This document shows positions 5,661 through 6,328 of a stretch of DNA of 6,328 bases, piece by piece. The notes below the pieces were generated by a model that made no database searches, had not been told where the DNA came from, and was given only the letters and a program-made list of their open reading frames with translations. Within the stretch, counting starts at the first letter, position 1. Every line of letters starts with the position of its first letter. The translations under genes and the position numbers were made by a program. The stretch covers positions 1-6,328 of the forward strand of contig CALKHU010000101.1 in assembly GCA_937991555.1 (NCBI GenBank), in the 5' to 3' direction. The DNA comes from an uncultured Caulobacter sp. (GTDB lineage: Bacteria; Pseudomonadota; Alphaproteobacteria; Caulobacterales; Caulobacteraceae).

Positions 5661-6328
5661 CAGTCTTCGTGCTCCACTTCGCCCTTGCCCAGTTCCGCCT
5701 TCAGCAGGAAGGCGTTGGCCCCGGCGATCCGCTCGTCGCCGGTCAGGCCGCGCACGATCTCGGTCTGGTCTCCCGCCTGGCGGCCGGGCACTACAGGCTG
5801 GGCGCGGAAGCCGGTCGGGGTGACGACGAAGACGACGGAGCCGCCGCCCACCGTCTGCACCGCCTCGGAAGGCACGGTGATCGCGCCGGTCCCGCCGGTG
5901 ACGATGGAGCCGCTGACCGCGGAGCCGGCCGGCGGCACCGCGCCGCTGGGCCGGGCCCGGATCAGGGTCGAGCCGGATTGGGCGTTGGCGTCAGGCGCCA
6001 CCGCCGTGACCACGGCCGAATATTCGGCGCCGTCGGCGCCCCGCGCCCGGATCTGGGCGCCGGGACGGACCGTCGATCCGAGCGCGGCGGGCGCGTTGAA
6101 GACGAGCTCCACACGATTGGGATTGGAGATGACGGCGACAGGATCGCCCTGCTGAACGACGCCGCCCAGACCGACCCGCAGGGCGGTCACCACGCCCGCG
6201 ATGGGGGCGACGATGGTCGCGCGCCCGCTGGCGTTGGGGCCGCCAGCGGCGGCGACCCGGGCGCGGGTGGCCCGCGCCTGGGCCTGGGCCGCGGCCGCGC
6301 GGGCTTCCGAGGCCTCGACATCCTGACG
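5660..6328 (-). CDS. czcB: CzcB-type RND periplasmic adaptor subunit (5' end outside window)
   Basis: The C-terminal 222 residues of a membrane-fusion protein that bridges the CzcA pump and the outer-membrane channel. The frame is open to the window edge, so the N-terminus lies beyond it. The GTG at 6193 is internal because the codons before it already encode conserved adaptor sequence. Visible parts, numbered from the edge, are the end of the Ala/Arg-rich helical hairpin (1-28), the second half of the lipoyl-like domain (about 36-66, ATIVAPIAGVVTALRVGLGG, then VQQGDPVAVIS), a beta-barrel domain (about 70-150) and a membrane-proximal domain ending with LTGDERIAGANAFLLKAELG. The C-terminus is acidic (GEVEHED). 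The stop codon overlaps the start of the pump gene by one base, which shows the two are made from one transcript. Its promoter and any czcC gene would be upstream, outside this window. Confidence 0.93.
   Translation of the reverse strand, partial: RQDVEASEARAAAAQAQARATRARVAAAGGPNASGRATIVAPIAGVVTALRVGLGGVVQQGDPVAVISNPNRVELVFNAPAALGSTVRPGAQIRARGADGAEYSAVVTAVAPDANAQSGSTLIRARPSGAVPPAGSAVSGSIVTGGTGAITVPSEAVQTVGGGSVVFVVTPTGFRAQPVVPGRQAGDQTEIVRGLTGDERIAGANAFLLKAELGKGEVEHED

Noticed and set aside
3339..6155. A 938-codon open frame on the plus strand antisense to the pump and adaptor genes.
   Set aside because: Its product is a low-complexity mix of Asp, Gly, Arg, His and Gln without any domain. It mirrors the codon pattern of the well-supported minus-strand genes, as expected at very high GC.

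Overview
This is a GC-rich (around 70% by eye) chromosomal or plasmid segment from a Gram-negative bacterium. Codon use, the GC-driven long antisense reading frames and the gene set all suggest an alphaproteobacterium, perhaps Caulobacterales or Sphingomonadales. That placement is an inference without any database search. The whole window is devoted to heavy-metal sensing and efflux. I see no tRNA, rRNA, CRISPR array, insertion sequence or phage gene.

Layout. The plus strand (1-1815) carries the remains of a monovalent-copper/silver (Cus-type) locus. It has a MerR-family metal sensor (18-458), a small secreted Cys/Met-rich protein (493-876), the last 177 codons of a CusA-type RND pump with the rest of the gene missing (908-1441), and an intact CusF-domain lipoprotein (1438-1815). 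Genes for the expected outer-membrane channel (CusC), the adaptor (CusB) and about the first five-sixths of CusA are absent. They would normally lie between the small protein and the CusF gene, so this looks like an internal deletion that left both ends of the operon.

The minus strand (6328 down to 1894) carries an intact-looking divalent-cation efflux operon read toward the first one. It holds a CzcB-type periplasmic adaptor (5' end outside the window), a full-length CzcA-type RND pump of 1055 residues, and a short 200-residue CDF-type cation transporter. The three reading frames overlap by 1 and 4 bases, which indicates translational coupling. The CDF protein would move cations across the inner membrane, and the CzcBA complex, with a channel encoded elsewhere, would expel them from the periplasm or membrane.

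The two units converge on a 78-bp intergenic gap (1816-1893) that contains a perfect 10-bp inverted repeat and a second GC-rich hairpin, probably a shared bidirectional terminator. The system types are known. The parts most worth a second look are the decayed Cus operon and what its surviving members may still do, the sensor's unusual cysteine set, and the initiation region of the Cys-rich gene.
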